From: Pluralibacter sp. UBA7423 | GTDB taxonomy: Bacteria > Pseudomonadota > Gammaproteobacteria > Enterobacterales > Enterobacteriaceae | Assembly: GCA_002470465.1 (NCBI GenBank) | Contig: DKMD01000018.1 | Coordinates: 396,020 to 460,019 of the forward strand | Direction: 5' to 3' | DNA: 64,000 bases | Shown here: positions 36,286 through 48,878 of the stretch, piece after piece | How positions within the stretch are numbered: the first letter of the stretch is position 1 | Layout of the letters: every line of letters begins with the position of its first letter | The notes under the pieces: model-generated | What the model was told of the DNA's origin: nothing | The model's database searches: none | Seen by the model: only the letters and a program-made list of their open reading frames with translations | Made by a program: the position numbers and the translations under genes

Positions 36286-36606
36286 TTATTCAGCGGCGAT
36301 CAGCTCTTCGATCTCTTTCAGGGTGCCCGCAGCATTTTTAATGGCGTCCTGGAGGGAGATTTCGTACACGTCGCGCGTCTCGAAGCGCTCGTTATCTTCG
36401 GGCGTGATGGCGATAGCGTGGATAATGACATCTGCGCTGGCAATATCCTGAGCGGTCAGGCGGTTCTGGATCCCGTCTGCGCCCTGGGTTTCAATCTTGA
36501 CTTCGTAACCGGCTTCGATCGCCGCTTCTTCCAGCGCCTGTGCGGCCATAAAGGTGTGGGCCAGCCCCATCGGGCAGGCGCAAAGTGCAATCAGTTTCTT
36601 CGCCAT
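36286..36606 (-). CDS. fryB: Fructose-like PTS EIIB component FryB
   Basis: A 106-aa EIIB of the fructose type with the phospho-cysteine C11 in CACPMGLAHTFMAA. It is the first gene of the minus-strand fry operon. The 288-base region upstream holds a BIME and AT-rich promoter-like DNA. Confidence 0.95.
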   Translation of the reverse strand: MAKKLIALCACPMGLAHTFMAAQALEEAAIEAGYEVKIETQGADGIQNRLTAQDIASADVIIHAIAITPEDNERFETRDVYEISLQDAIKNAAGTLKEIEELIAAE

Positions 36607-36799
36607 GTTCAGCTCCCGGTTCTTTGAAATAATGCTTTGAATAAGACGTATCAGACAGGGCGATTATGGTCAGAGTTTCCTGGGGAGAGTTACCGGGCAG
36701 ATGATGCATTTTCAGGACATTTGATGCGTTCATGGCGAAGTGTGATACAGGTCCGGCTATAAGGAAAGGCGATGAAAGAGGGGACTTGTTGAGGGGAAT

Positions 36800-36892
36800 T
36801 GCCCTGCGGTGCTGGCGCTTGCCGGACCTGCAAATCGGGTTGATGTTGATTTTGTAGGCCCGGTAAAGTGTAGCCGCCACCGGGCAATGGAA
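36800..36892. repeat. REP pair (BIME) between rna and fryB
   Basis: GCCCTGCGGTGCTGGCGCTTGCCGGACC and, after a linker, TGTAGGCCCGGTAAAGTGTAGCCGCCACCGGGC face each other. They lie immediately after the rna stop and before the fryB promoter. Confidence 0.8.
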
Positions 36893-36894
36893 AC

Positions 36895-37701
36895 TCAGTT
36901 GCCTGCTTTATCAATCACAAACTGCTGGCCGCAGTTGCCCGGGTGAGGCTGAGGCAGCAGCGAGCCCTCTGCCAGCGGGGCATTGATGGCCTCAGCTTTG
37001 ATGGCAATCTGTATTTCGGTTAACCAGGCAGGGTGACCGTTACAGGTGAGTTTGAACGCTTTTACGCCTTCTTTACCGTAGCTTTTGGCAACGGCCGCGT
37101 TGAACGCATTGCGGGACACGGTTTTGCCATAGTTTTGCGCCAGGAACGTGCCTAATGCGCTCTGCTTCACTTCGCCGTTCAGGCGTACCATGGTGCCGAA
37201 GTAGGCGTCCGGGTCGAAGCCGAAGCAGACACCGTGCTTGGCGTATTCATAGCGCTCAAGGCAGGAGTCGCCGCCGCTTCCCGGCATGACGTTATTAAGC
37301 TTGTTCGCCATCTCAAGCGACAGTCCTGTTTCGGCCGCCGAGCATTTACGGCTGGCGCGAGCTTCAGGCAAGTTCGGTATCGGGCGCGTTGCGCAGCCGA
37401 AGCGCATCCAGCGACGATCGTCCACGCCGCGGCTGGCAACAGATTTCGGCAGGCCTGGCCACAGACCGTGTACCGTCAGATAGCTGGTTTTATCCTTCAC
37501 CTCTTTTTGCAGCCGACATTCGTCAGGCTCGTTCCGATCGCGATCCTGCATGCTCTGGCAAAAGCCGGTTTGCCAGGAAAGCGCCAGCACGTAGCGATCA
37601 AAATCGCCGTACTTTGTTGCGGTTAAAGGGTCGGCGTGCGCGAGAGGGGCACCCAGAATGAGCGCCGTGGCGCAAAGGGCGGCTATATCCTTCCTGAACA
37701 T
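36895..37701 (-). CDS. rna: Ribonuclease I (RNase T2 family)
   Basis: A 268-aa periplasmic endoribonuclease, equal in length to E. coli RNase I. It has a signal peptide (MFRKDIAALCATALILGA-PLAHA), CAS motif I TVHGLWPG with catalytic H78, and CAS motif II YEYAKHGVCFG. Eight or more cysteines fit its disulfide-rich fold. It degrades RNA entering the periplasm to 2',3'-cyclic nucleotides. It follows dcuC on the same strand, with a terminator between them. Confidence 0.96.
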   Translation of the reverse strand: MFRKDIAALCATALILGAPLAHADPLTATKYGDFDRYVLALSWQTGFCQSMQDRDRNEPDECRLQKEVKDKTSYLTVHGLWPGLPKSVASRGVDDRRWMRFGCATRPIPNLPEARASRKCSAAETGLSLEMANKLNNVMPGSGGDSCLERYEYAKHGVCFGFDPDAYFGTMVRLNGEVKQSALGTFLAQNYGKTVSRNAFNAAVAKSYGKEGVKAFKLTCNGHPAWLTEIQIAIKAEAINAPLAEGSLLPQPHPGNCGQQFVIDKAGN

Positions 37702-37749
37702 GGTTTTTCCTGATAACGGGATAAAAGATTTCTGGAAATATTAAAGCAC

Positions 37750-37775
37750 AAAAAAGGCGCCCTCAGGCGCCTTTT
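37750..37775 (-). terminator. Terminator between dcuC and rna
   Basis: GGCGCC-CTCA-GGCGCC (37756-37771) has A-runs before and T-runs after, so it can work on both strands. On the minus strand it ends dcuC with CTTTTTTG. Confidence 0.9.
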
Positions 37776-37790
37776 CGTTACTGTCCGTAA

Positions 37791-39164
37791 TCAGTGAACC
37801 ATGGCGGCAGGCACCATCAGTTCAGTGGCGATGATCACTACGACAAGGCCTACCAGAATCGGAACCGATGTGCGTTTTACCACTTCAAACGGCGAGATTT
37901 TTGCCATCCCGGATACTGCCACCACTACACCGGAAACCGGGGAAATGGTGCGGCCCAGGTTGGAGGCCTGAAGCATGGGAATCGACAGGTACGCCGGGTT
38001 GATGCCGGAGCTGTGCGCCAGTTTCGGGATCATCTCGACAAAAGCGTAGAACGGCGCGTTGCCGGAACCGGTGGTCATGGCCGCCAGCATGGTCAGCACC
38101 ACCAGCACCAGCATCAGGATGATGCTTGCGGAGCCGAACGAGGTGGCAATAGAGATCAGGCTGTCGATAAAGCCGATAGTGCTGAGGCCCTGGGCAAAGA
38201 CGCCCGCCGCCACCAGCAGCATCACAACGCCCGCGAAGGCATCAGCCATGCCGCGGTAGGCGACTTCCAGGCCAGAGAACACCTTCTGGGTGTTAAAGCC
38301 ACGGCAGAATTCCAGAATTGCCGCCAGCAGCATGCAGATTACCAGAATGGTAATAATGTGCAGTTCCGGGCCCCATTTACCGTCAAAGATCAGCACGCCG
38401 ATAATCGGGGTAAACGGCAGGATGGCGTAAAATGACGGCGCATTGGTGGTGATTTCGTTGACGTCGAGCATCTCGTGGGAGATGTTTTCTTTGTTATCGA
38501 GATAGCGCTGCCAGAAGAAGTGCGCCACCGCCATACAGACAATGGCGGCAATGGAAATCGGCAGAGTGGTTTTGAAGGCAAAATCGATAAGCGGCATTTC
38601 CGCGGCCTTAGCGGCCAGCACTACGTCGCCGGAGGTTGGCGAGAGAATAATCGCCGCTGGAGAGGCGCAGATGGCGGCAGCCGCGCCGCGACTGATGCCG
38701 ACGTTCACCATCACCGGGAACAGCGTCCCCATCAGCAGCACGCCCAGACCCGTTGCGGAAGAAACGGCCAGCGACATCAGGCACGCCACAAAGTAGGCGG
38801 CAATCATCAGGATGTACGGGGAGTTGATGTAACGCAGCGGTTTGGAGGTCAGTTTGACCACCATGTCGTTAGCACCGATGTGGGTCATATAGGCGGCAAA
38901 CCCACACAGCATCATGATCATCATGCCGAGGTCGCCGCCGCGGCTCATCAGCAGAATTTTGATGTATTCGACAATGTCCGTCGCCGAGTAGCCGGTGCTG
39001 CTGGCGCTGGCTGGCAGGATTTTGTGGCCCATCAGGGCGCTGGCAATCAGCAATGCCAGGCCGCCGACAAACAGCACGCCCGTCGCGGAATAGCCCTTAA
39101 TGATATAGCGGGCGACGCCCACAATGACGACCACTCCGATAAGGAGTTCAAACAACGTTAGCAT
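37791..39164 (-). CDS. dcuC: Anaerobic C4-dicarboxylate transporter DcuC
   Basis: A 457-aa inner-membrane carrier with about 12 hydrophobic helices, aligning to E. coli DcuC (461 aa). Typical blocks are SPAAIILSPTSGDVVLAAK and TGSGNAPFYAFVEM. In E. coli it exports succinate during fermentation and is FNR-activated. The start is set at the ATG giving MLTLFELLIGVVVIVGVARY, since the longer frame adds an unlike leader. CAGGAATCC precedes it. Confidence 0.93.
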   Translation of the reverse strand: MLTLFELLIGVVVIVGVARYIIKGYSATGVLFVGGLALLIASALMGHKILPASASSTGYSATDIVEYIKILLMSRGGDLGMMIMMLCGFAAYMTHIGANDMVVKLTSKPLRYINSPYILMIAAYFVACLMSLAVSSATGLGVLLMGTLFPVMVNVGISRGAAAAICASPAAIILSPTSGDVVLAAKAAEMPLIDFAFKTTLPISIAAIVCMAVAHFFWQRYLDNKENISHEMLDVNEITTNAPSFYAILPFTPIIGVLIFDGKWGPELHIITILVICMLLAAILEFCRGFNTQKVFSGLEVAYRGMADAFAGVVMLLVAAGVFAQGLSTIGFIDSLISIATSFGSASIILMLVLVVLTMLAAMTTGSGNAPFYAFVEMIPKLAHSSGINPAYLSIPMLQASNLGRTISPVSGVVVAVSGMAKISPFEVVKRTSVPILVGLVVVIIATELMVPAAMVH

Positions 39165-39501
39165 GATGGATTCCTGTCTTCCTGCAGCCCAAAGAAAATA
39201 CTGAATAAGAGAATATTGAAAAAAAGAAGTCTGGGAATGTGCCCAATAAACGGCCAAAATTTACTGACGGAAATCAATAAACTGACGACAACGACCTTCC
39301 TGAACGCGGAAACAAAAGCCGCTATCACATTATACCTGGTTATTGGGTGAATATTTAAGGCATCCATTGATACACGAATGAAAAATAAAAGTTAAATAAA
39401 ATCAGTCTCTTTCTCGCGTTGTGTAAAGAGTTTAAAAATCGCTTCCGGTGTCGTTTTTGTGCTGCGTATACTCGGGCCACTTTCACTTAACGACGCTGAT
39501 A
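39165..39501. promoter_or_regulatory. Divergent promoter region dcuC / cus operon with FNR-like site
   Basis: A site read on the minus strand as TTGAT-TTCC-GTCAG (39264-39277) matches eight of ten positions of the FNR consensus and lies about 100 bases upstream of dcuC. The rest of the 337 bases is AT-rich and non-coding. No clear CusR or CueR palindrome was recognised upstream of the metal-efflux genes. Confidence 0.4.
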
Positions 39502-39894
39502 ATGAACGCACACTGGACCTGGCAACTGCGCTTTTTCCGGCGGCATCTTGCGATGCTGCTGGTGGCCTTTGGCGCGCTGGTCCTGCAAAGCCAGCTGGCG
39601 CTGGCCGCGCATCAGTGTGACCTCAACCCGCTCGGCGACAGCATGATGCTCCAGCATGTTGAGCATCAGGGCATGTCGTCGATGGCCATGAAAACGCCGC
39701 TGTGTGAAAAACACTGCGTGCCGGACAGCGCTCAGAAAGTGGCCGATCGTCCGCCCGTCGTCGCGCTACCGGTCACGCTGACGCTTGCTGTAGTGGAGCA
39801 CCCTTGCCAGTCTGTCACCCGTACTGACTGGTCCCTTAAACCCCCGGCGATGGGGCCGCCAGCGACGATCCGCTTCTGCCGGTTCCGAGAATAA
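39502..39894 (+). CDS. Putative metal-binding exported or membrane-anchored protein of the cus cluster
   Basis: A 130-aa protein not recognised from E. coli. One hydrophobic segment (LAMLLVAFGALVLQSQLALA, 16-35) looks like a signal peptide or anchor. After it come metal-ligand-rich stretches: AAHQCDLN, DSMMLQHVEHQGMSSMAMK and LCEKHC (C68, C72), with a further Cys in HPCQS and a conserved-looking RFCRFRE tail. Met, His and Cys spacing suits copper or silver. The ATG at 39502 has only a weak ribosome binding site; an upstream ATG at 39448 is possible. It is first in the operon before cusF. Confidence 0.7.
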   Translation: MNAHWTWQLRFFRRHLAMLLVAFGALVLQSQLALAAHQCDLNPLGDSMMLQHVEHQGMSSMAMKTPLCEKHCVPDSAQKVADRPPVVALPVTLTLAVVEHPCQSVTRTDWSLKPPAMGPPATIRFCRFRE

Positions 39895-39950
39895 ACACTC
39901 CCGATAACTCGCTTAATTTTCATACTTTTAACGATTATCTGGAGAACACC

Positions 39951-40274
39951 ATGACATTCCTGATTCCTGCTGCGCTCGCTGGCGCATTGCTTGTCTCTGC
40001 CATTTCCCCGGTACAGGCCGCTGATACCGCGCCTGCTGCTGCACAATCTGCCCCTGTTTACCACGTGAAGGGCGTAATCAAAGCCATCTCCGCCAATGCG
40101 CTGACCCTTGAGCACGATGCCGTACCCGAGCTGCAATGGCCGCCGATGACGATGCCGTTTGCGCTGGCTAACGGCCTGGCGCTGCCCGCGATTAACGTCA
40201 ATGAACCGGTGGATTTCGACGTCAGTCTGGTTGATGGCCGCTACGTAATCACTGCGCTGACCGTTCGCCACTGA
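39951..40274 (+). CDS. cusF: CusF-like periplasmic Cu(I)/Ag(I) chaperone
   Basis: A 107-aa protein with signal peptide (cleavage near VQAA, 21-24) and a CusF domain. The metal site H55-x7-W63-xx-M66-x-M68 (HDAVPELQWPPMTMPF) has exactly the spacing of the Cu(I)/Ag(I) site of E. coli CusF, including the cation-pi tryptophan. It delivers metal to the CusCBA pump, encoded next. CTGGAGAACACC precedes the ATG. Confidence 0.92.
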   Translation: MTFLIPAALAGALLVSAISPVQAADTAPAAAQSAPVYHVKGVIKAISANALTLEHDAVPELQWPPMTMPFALANGLALPAINVNEPVDFDVSLVDGRYVITALTVRH

Positions 40275-40287
40275 TCCGGGGATAACC

Positions 40288-41544
40288 ATGAAAAAATTGA
40301 CGCTGAGCCTGTGGCTCGGCGGGGTGCTGTTCGCGTCCGGACAGGCTTCTGCATTTGCAGAGTCGTGGACGCTCGCTCAGACCCTGACCGCCGCACGCCG
40401 CTATTCCGCTGAACTTTCGGCCAGCCGCAATGAAGCACGCGCGCTGGAATCTATGGCTGATTCTGCCCGCCAGTTGCCCGATCCAAAGCTCAAGTTCGGC
40501 ATTGAAAACGTGCCGGTGCAGGGCAGCAACGACCGCCGCTTCACCCGTGAAGGAATGACCATGCAGCGCATTGGCATCATGCAGCGCTACGTGAGCGAAG
40601 AGAAACGTGACCGCAAGGCGCAAACCCTCGAGGCGCAGTCGCGCGGGGTGAACGCGCAGGCGCAAACGCTGCTGGCTAATCTGCAACGCGATACCGCCCA
40701 GGCGTGGCTGGATTTGGCGCTGTCGCAGCAGGCCCTTTCTGCGGCCCGCACGCTGGTCAGTGAAACTGAACGCCAGCTTGGCGTGCAGAAAGCAAGCGTA
40801 GGAGCGGGATCGTCCGCGCCGGACAGCGTATTGACGCTGCGTGTGGGTTTAAGCGAGATGCACGACAAGGTCACGCTTGCAGAACGTGATGTGCGCCTGG
40901 CGCAGGCCCGCCTGATGCAGCTGACCGGCGAAGAGGTTACCGATATCAGCGGGGCTATGCCTGCCTGGCAGCGGCTGCCCGCCGACGAAAAAACGCTGAA
41001 CGAAGGGATTGCGATGCATCCGGAAGTGATTGCGGCGGTGCGGGAGGCCAATACGGCGAAAGCCCGCTCGTCAGAGTCGGCGATTGCGGCGATTCCTGAC
41101 GTTGACGTGGAGGTCTACTACGCGCACCGCTCGGAGGACTACGACGACATGGCCGGGGTGATGTTCACCGTTGATCTCCCGCTGTTCCAGTCTAAACGGC
41201 AGGACAAAGATCACGCCGCTGATGTTTCCCGCACGATGCAGGCGAACGATCGGCTGGCCCTGATGCAGCGCGCGCATGCCGCACAGCTCAGCACGCTGAT
41301 TGCTGAGTATCAGGCTGCGCAAACGCTGTGGCTGCGTCAGCGCGATGAGGTGCTCCCTTTGCAGCAGCAGCGGGTGAAGCTGCTCAACGCTCAGTACCGC
41401 GCGGGGCAATCGGACCTGTCGGCGTTGCTTTCTGCCCGCCGCGATCTGCTGGATTCTACGCTCGCCACCAGCGTTGCCGAAAAAGCCGTTGCCCGTAACT
41501 GGGCGGCCATTAACTACCTGATCCCTCAGGAGAGCGCCCTGTGA
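40288..41544 (+). CDS. cusC: TolC-family outer-membrane channel of the Cu/Ag pump (CusC-like)
   Basis: A 418-aa outer-membrane efflux protein with signal peptide (MKKLTLSLWLGGVLFASGQA) and two OEP repeats rich in long amphipathic helices. Unlike E. coli CusC it has no lipobox cysteine and is shorter, closer to CzcC-type channels. It forms the exit duct of the tripartite pump. Its stop overlaps the cusB start by four bases. The name is by role and context; sequence distance from E. coli CusC is clear. Confidence 0.82.
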   Translation: MKKLTLSLWLGGVLFASGQASAFAESWTLAQTLTAARRYSAELSASRNEARALESMADSARQLPDPKLKFGIENVPVQGSNDRRFTREGMTMQRIGIMQRYVSEEKRDRKAQTLEAQSRGVNAQAQTLLANLQRDTAQAWLDLALSQQALSAARTLVSETERQLGVQKASVGAGSSAPDSVLTLRVGLSEMHDKVTLAERDVRLAQARLMQLTGEEVTDISGAMPAWQRLPADEKTLNEGIAMHPEVIAAVREANTAKARSSESAIAAIPDVDVEVYYAHRSEDYDDMAGVMFTVDLPLFQSKRQDKDHAADVSRTMQANDRLALMQRAHAAQLSTLIAEYQAAQTLWLRQRDEVLPLQQQRVKLLNAQYRAGQSDLSALLSARRDLLDSTLATSVAEKAVARNWAAINYLIPQESAL

Positions 41545-42781
41545 AAAAAATGATTTTGACGACGGTGAGTGTTGCCCTGCTGGCGGCAGGCGTGGGTTAT
41601 TACGTGGGTTCACGTGATGAGACGCCTTCCGCACATTCCGGGAAAGCAGAGCGCAAAGTCCTCTACTGGTACGACCCTATGGTACCCGGTCAGCGTTTCG
41701 ATAAACCGGGTAAATCGCCGTTTATGGATATGCAACTGGTGCCGCGCTATGCCGATGAAGGCCAGGGCCCGGTGCAGAGCGGCGTGAGCATCAGCCCTCA
41801 GCAGCAGCAAAATTTAGGGATGGTGGTGCAGGCGGCGCAGATGCGCAGCCTGACGCCTGCGTTTCAGGCCTGGGCGACGGTGACGACCGATGAGCGCAGC
41901 CTGCAAACCGTTCCGTCGCCCGCCAGCGGGGTGGTGGAAAAACTGTATGTCCGGGCGCCGCAGCAGTGGGTAAAAGCGGGAGAGCCGCTGGCGCAGCTTT
42001 GGATCCCGGCGTGGACCACGGCGCAGCAGGAGTATCTGGCCGTCCGCCAGCTGGGCGATGCCGCCCTGACGCGTGCGGCCCGCGAACGGCTGGCGCTGCA
42101 GTTTATGCCGGAGGCGATTGTCCGCGAGGTGGAGCGCAGCGGGAAGCCGCAGACTCGCCTGACGCTTCGGGCACAGAACGCCGGGTATGTGGCAAAACTC
42201 GATACCCGTGAAGGCGCACAGGTGGCCGCGACCGCACCGTTGTTCGAGCTGGCAAGCCTCGACCCGGTCTGGCTGGTGGTTGATTATCCGCAAAGCCAGG
42301 CGGCGGGAGTGGCGGTGGGCAGTGAAGTTATCGCCACGTCGGAAAGCTGGCCGGGGCAGGCGTTTCACGGCCGCATCAGCGAACTATTGCCACAGATGGA
42401 AACCACCACCCGCACGCTGAAGGCTCGTATCGTGCTGGATAACCCGGAGCAAAAGCTGAAACCGGGGATGTATCTGCGCGTGGAGCAGGCTAAAAAGCCG
42501 GCGTCTGCGCCGGTTCTGGCGATCCCTGAAGAAGCGTTGATTGCGACCGGGAGTAGCAATCGGGTGATTGTTGCCGGGGAAGAGGGGCATTTCCAGGCGG
42601 TGAACGTCACGCCGGGCCTGAGCGCCGACGGCTGGACCGCAATCCGCAGCGGCCTCAAAGAGGGCGATCGCGTAGTGACTTCGGGGCAGTTCCTGATTGA
42701 TTCCGAAGCGAGCCTGCGCAGCGCGCTGCCGGAGGCGCCTGCCGCAGATACCCATGCGCATCATGACGGGGAGGCTGCACA

Positions 42782-42785
<4 letters not shown>
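41541..42785 (+). CDS. cusB: Membrane fusion protein CusB-like
   Basis: A 414-aa periplasmic adaptor with an N-terminal anchor or signal. It carries the CusB metal-binding stretch [20 protein letters not shown] followed by [12 protein letters not shown], whose Met residues correspond to the Cu(I)/Ag(I) ligands of E. coli CusB. Barrel-sandwich and beta-barrel domains follow. The His-rich tail [12 protein letters not shown] is an added feature. Four-base overlaps with cusC and cusA indicate coupled translation. Confidence 0.93.
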
Positions 42786-45904
<3,119 letters not shown>

Positions 45905-45930
45905 TATCATCTCTCTAATTGATATATAAA

Positions 45931-45956
45931 CAGCGCCTTAACGGCGCTGTTTTTTT
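45931..45956 (+). terminator. Terminator of the cus operon
   Basis: CAGCGCC-TTAAC-GGCGCTG is followed by seven T, 27 bases after the cusA stop. Confidence 0.93.
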
Positions 45957-46021
45957 ACAAAAGAGATTATTCCGCTGTCGTTAAGGTTTCATTAATTTTA
46001 AGATGGTTACACTGTTCAGGT

Positions 46022-46621
46022 ATGAACGTTAAATGGTTATTTTTGGTGTCCAGATTGATTAAATTCTTAACGCTTGCAGGGTTATTGACAAGCCAGCTGC
46101 TGTTCGCCGTTTCGGCGAAGGCAAATATGACGTCCAGCGTCAGCGATGCGTTTTCTACGCTCGGCGATAACATTGCGCAAACGTGGCAGTCGCCAGAACA
46201 CTATGATTTATATGTGCCTGCGATTACCTGGCATGCGCGCTTCGCCTACGACAAAGAGAAAACCGATCGCTATAACGAGCGTCCCTGGGGCGCGGGTTTT
46301 GGCCAGTCGCGCTGGGATGACAAAGGGAACTGGCATGGCCTCTATCTGATGGCCTTTAAGGATTCCTATAACAAGTGGGAGCCTATCGGCGGCTACGGCT
46401 GGGAGAAAACCTGGCGCCCGCTGGCAGACGATAAGTTTCATCTGGGATTGGGTTACACGGTCGGTGCGACGGCTCGTGATAACTGGAAGTACATCCCGAT
46501 CCCGGTGCTGCTGCCTTTGGCTTCCGTCGGCTATGGCCCGGCGACGTTCCAGATGACTTACATTCCGGGCACTTATAACAACGGCAACGTTTACTTTGCG
46601 TGGATGCGTTTCCAGTTTTAA
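46022..46621 (+). CDS. pagP: Lipid A palmitoyltransferase PagP
   Basis: A 199-aa outer-membrane beta-barrel enzyme that moves palmitate from phospholipids to lipid A. A signal segment ends near SAKA (about residue 34), followed by the family's amphipathic helix and barrel ([36 protein letters not shown]). It ends in aromatic MRFQF, typical of outer-membrane barrels. In enterics it is PhoP-activated, but I could not place a PhoP box with correct spacing. Confidence 0.96.
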   Translation: MNVKWLFLVSRLIKFLTLAGLLTSQLLFAVSAKANMTSSVSDAFSTLGDNIAQTWQSPEHYDLYVPAITWHARFAYDKEKTDRYNERPWGAGFGQSRWDDKGNWHGLYLMAFKDSYNKWEPIGGYGWEKTWRPLADDKFHLGLGYTVGATARDNWKYIPIPVLLPLASVGYGPATFQMTYIPGTYNNGNVYFAWMRFQF

Positions 46622-46735
46622 GGTGCAAAAAATGTGATTGACGGCAGTGGTGCCAGAGACGCGTGTAAAAACAACGACTAACTCCCGGTTTAAGTAAAAA
46701 TAAGCGACTTTTATCACTTTTTCGTTAACTTAAGC

Positions 46736-46764
46736 TGGACAAAAGGCACCACAATTGCTGTACT
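46736..46764 (+). promoter_or_regulatory. Predicted cspE promoter
   Basis: TGGACA at 46736-46741 and TGTACT at 46759-46764 have a 17-base spacer. They lie about 50 bases upstream of the cspE ATG, so the leader would be short. Confidence 0.5.
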
Positions 46765-46812
46765 GTTAGCCGACACAGCATTTGTGTCCATTTTCATGTA
46801 AAGGTAATATTG

Positions 46813-47022
46813 ATGTCTAAGATTAAAGGTAACGTTAAGTGGTTTAATGAGTCCAAAGGCTTTGGTTTCATTACTCCGGAAGATGGCAGCAAAGATGTAT
46901 TCGTACACTTCTCTGCAATCCAGTCCAACGGTTTCAAAACTCTGGCTGAAGGTCAGCGTGTAGAGTTCGAAATCACTAACGGTGCCAAAGGCCCATCTGC
47001 TGCAAACGTAATGCCTATCTAA
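46813..47022 (+). CDS. cspE: Cold shock-like protein CspE
   Basis: A 69-aa nucleic-acid chaperone of the CspA family with RNP1 KGFGFIT and RNP2 VFVHFSAI. It melts RNA secondary structure and acts as a transcription antiterminator. The sequence [18 protein letters not shown] is that of CspE. GTAATATTG precedes the ATG at 46813. It stands between pagP and crcB, as in E. coli. Confidence 0.97.
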   Translation: MSKIKGNVKWFNESKGFGFITPEDGSKDVFVHFSAIQSNGFKTLAEGQRVEFEITNGAKGPSAANVMPI

Positions 47023-47047
47023 GCATTTCGTCAGTAGAATACAAAAA

Positions 47048-47070
47048 CCCGTCATTGACGGGTTTTTTTT
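47048..47070 (+). terminator. cspE terminator
   Basis: CCCGTC-ATT-GACGGG is followed by eight T. Confidence 0.93.
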
Positions 47071-47105
47071 CGTCTGTTGTTTCTGATGATCGTTCCGGTA
47101 AATCG

Positions 47106-47483
47106 TTAGCGCGCCGCTGAAAAAATCCACATTGCCGCTGCCGTCATGGCAAACGAACCCAGCAGGTTAACGGCCACGTTCATCAGCGCCCAGCCAAAAC
47201 GCCCGTCCTGCATCAGGAATACCACTTCCGCTGAGAATGTCGAGAAGGTAGTCAGGCCGCCGCAAAAACCCGTTGTGATAAGCAGTTTCCACATCGGATC
47301 GATATGAGTCATCCGGTTAAACCACGCCAGCCCGGCGCCGATAATAAACGCCCCAAGCAGGTTAGCGGTCAACGTACCGAGCGGGAGTGCATGATGCAGT
47401 GGATTCAGACGCATACCGAGTAACCAGCGCATGACGCTGCCGGTGCCCCCGCCAATAAAAACTGCTAAAAGGATTTGTAACAC
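47106..47483 (-). CDS. crcB: Fluoride ion channel CrcB (Fluc)
   Basis: A 125-aa four-helix membrane protein acting as a dual-topology dimeric fluoride exporter. The Fluc motifs [21 protein letters not shown] and [14 protein letters not shown] are present. GTG at 47483 is chosen because AGGA lies eight bases upstream and it gives the family-like start [13 protein letters not shown]. It is divergent from ybeM. I found no fluoride riboswitch in the 85 bases between the genes. Confidence 0.94.
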   Translation of the reverse strand: MLQILLAVFIGGGTGSVMRWLLGMRLNPLHHALPLGTLTANLLGAFIIGAGLAWFNRMTHIDPMWKLLITTGFCGGLTTFSTFSAEVVFLMQDGRFGWALMNVAVNLLGSFAMTAAAMWIFSAAR

Positions 47484-47568
47484 CGCCAATTCCTGCTATT
47501 TGAATACTAAAGCGGATATCTTAGCGTCGTGCCGCACAATTGGCTACGACGAGAACCCTGGAGACTTT

Positions 47569-48360
47569 ATGCGCGTTGCTGCCGGACAATTTGCGGTCAC
47601 CCCTGACTGGCCCACGAATGCCCAGACCTGCGTATCTTTGATGCAGCAGGCACAGGCCTCTCAGGCGTCGCTTCTGGTGCTGCCAGAGGCGTTGCTGGCC
47701 CGGAGTGATAATGACCCTGACATGTCAGTGAACTCGGCTCAGGGGCTGAATGGCGGCTTTTTAGCGCTATTGCTCGAAGAGAGCCGTTGCAACACACTGA
47801 CGACCGTTCTGACTCTGCACGTGCCGACGAGCGAAGGGCGTGCCGCTAATACGCTGGTGGCGCTGCGCGGGGGCGAAATCATCGCGCAGTATCAGAAACT
47901 TCATCTCTACGATGCGTTCAGCATTCAGGAGTCAAAGCGGGTAGACGCCGGGAACACACTACCGGAGCTTATCGAGGTGGAGGGCATGAAGATTGGTCTG
48001 ATGACCTGTTACGACCTTCGTTTCCCCGAAATGGCACTGGCGCAGGCGCTAAAAGGCGCAGAGCTTCTTGTTTTGCCGACCGCCTGGGTATGCGGCCCGT
48101 TGAAAGAGCATCACTGGGCTACCCTGCTGGCGGCGAGAGCGCTCGATACAACCTGCTACATTGTGGCGGCTGGCGAATGCGGCAACAAGAATATTGGGCA
48201 AAGCCGGATTGTTGATCCATTGGGCGTGACGTTAGCGGGGGCTGGCAGTATGCCGCAGCTGATTTTCGCTGATATTCAGCGTGATGTGGTTCAGCAGGTC
48301 CGCGACCAGCTGCCGGTCCTTAAAAACCGGCGCTTTGCGCCACCGCAAATTATGCGCTGA
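47569..48360 (+). CDS. ybeM: Deaminated glutathione amidase / nitrilase-family hydrolase YbeM
   Basis: A 263-aa carbon-nitrogen hydrolase with the catalytic triad E40 (LPEALLA), K110 (YQKLHLYD) and C147 (TCYDLRFPE). Relatives repair deaminated glutathione formed as a transaminase by-product. In E. coli K-12 ybeM is described as disrupted; here the frame is intact over its whole length. CTGGAGACTTT precedes the ATG. Confidence 0.9.
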   Translation: MRVAAGQFAVTPDWPTNAQTCVSLMQQAQASQASLLVLPEALLARSDNDPDMSVNSAQGLNGGFLALLLEESRCNTLTTVLTLHVPTSEGRAANTLVALRGGEIIAQYQKLHLYDAFSIQESKRVDAGNTLPELIEVEGMKIGLMTCYDLRFPEMALAQALKGAELLVLPTAWVCGPLKEHHWATLLAARALDTTCYIVAAGECGNKNIGQSRIVDPLGVTLAGAGSMPQLIFADIQRDVVQQVRDQLPVLKNRRFAPPQIMR

Positions 48361-48375
48361 TTTTTTAATCAATGC

Positions 48376-48405
48376 TTGATTCACCTTGTTACAGATTGCT
48401 ATTGT
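48376..48405 (+). promoter_or_regulatory. Possible tatE promoter
   Basis: TTGATT (48376-48381) and TATTGT (48400-48405) are 18 bases apart, upstream of tatE. Tentative. Confidence 0.35.
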
Positions 48406-48484
48406 GTGCCCTCGCGAAATGACCGTTAATTAGCTACGGTTTTGTTGGCGCGTTTTGTAGCCTGTTTTAATCAAGAAGGTATCT

Positions 48485-48688
48485 ATGGGTGAGATTAGTA
48501 TTACCAAGCTGCTGGTGGTGGCCGCACTGATTGTGCTGGTGTTCGGCACCAAAAAATTGCGTACGCTGGGCGGAGACCTGGGTTCGGCAATTAAAGGCTT
48601 CAAGAAAGCCATGAGCGAAGACGACACCGCCGCGAAGAAAAGCGCGGAAGACGAAGTCCCGGCAGAAAAACTCTCTCATAAAGAGTAA
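48485..48688 (+). CDS. tatE: Sec-independent translocase protein TatE
   Basis: A 67-aa TatA paralogue with an N-terminal transmembrane helix ([20 protein letters not shown]), an amphipathic helix ([18 protein letters not shown]) and a charged tail. It is part of the Tat system for folded proteins. GAAGGTATCT precedes the ATG. It is a single gene between ybeM and lipA. Confidence 0.95.
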   Translation: MGEISITKLLVVAALIVLVFGTKKLRTLGGDLGSAIKGFKKAMSEDDTAAKKSAEDEVPAEKLSHKE

Positions 48689-48762
48689 CGGCGCAGCCAA
48701 AACAGCCGGAAGTTAGCGTTTCTCTTCACAGGTCTGTTTACCGACGCCACGAGTTTAACAGA

Positions 48763-48802
48763 GAGGCCGCAACAGGTTCCGTTGCGGCCTCTTGTCGTTT
48801 TT
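48763..48802 (+). terminator. tatE terminator
   Basis: GAGGCCGCAAC / GTTGCGGCCTC form an 11-bp stem (48763-48791) followed by TTGTCGTTTTT. Confidence 0.85.
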
Positions 48803-48878
48803 CAGGTCATTGACTGAAAAAGTTGCAACTAACTGTTACACCGCTTCGTTGGGCTGGGTTTAGCAGGACGAGAAAACA

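Noticed and set aside
45985..46013. Possible PhoP box and -10 element before pagP
   Set aside because: GGTTTC-N5-TTTTAA is a poor match, and the nearest -10 is at the wrong distance and would start transcription at the start codon itself.
47484..47568. Possible fluoride riboswitch before crcB
   Set aside because: The gap is only 85 bases and lacks the conserved fluoride aptamer pattern and pseudoknot segments.
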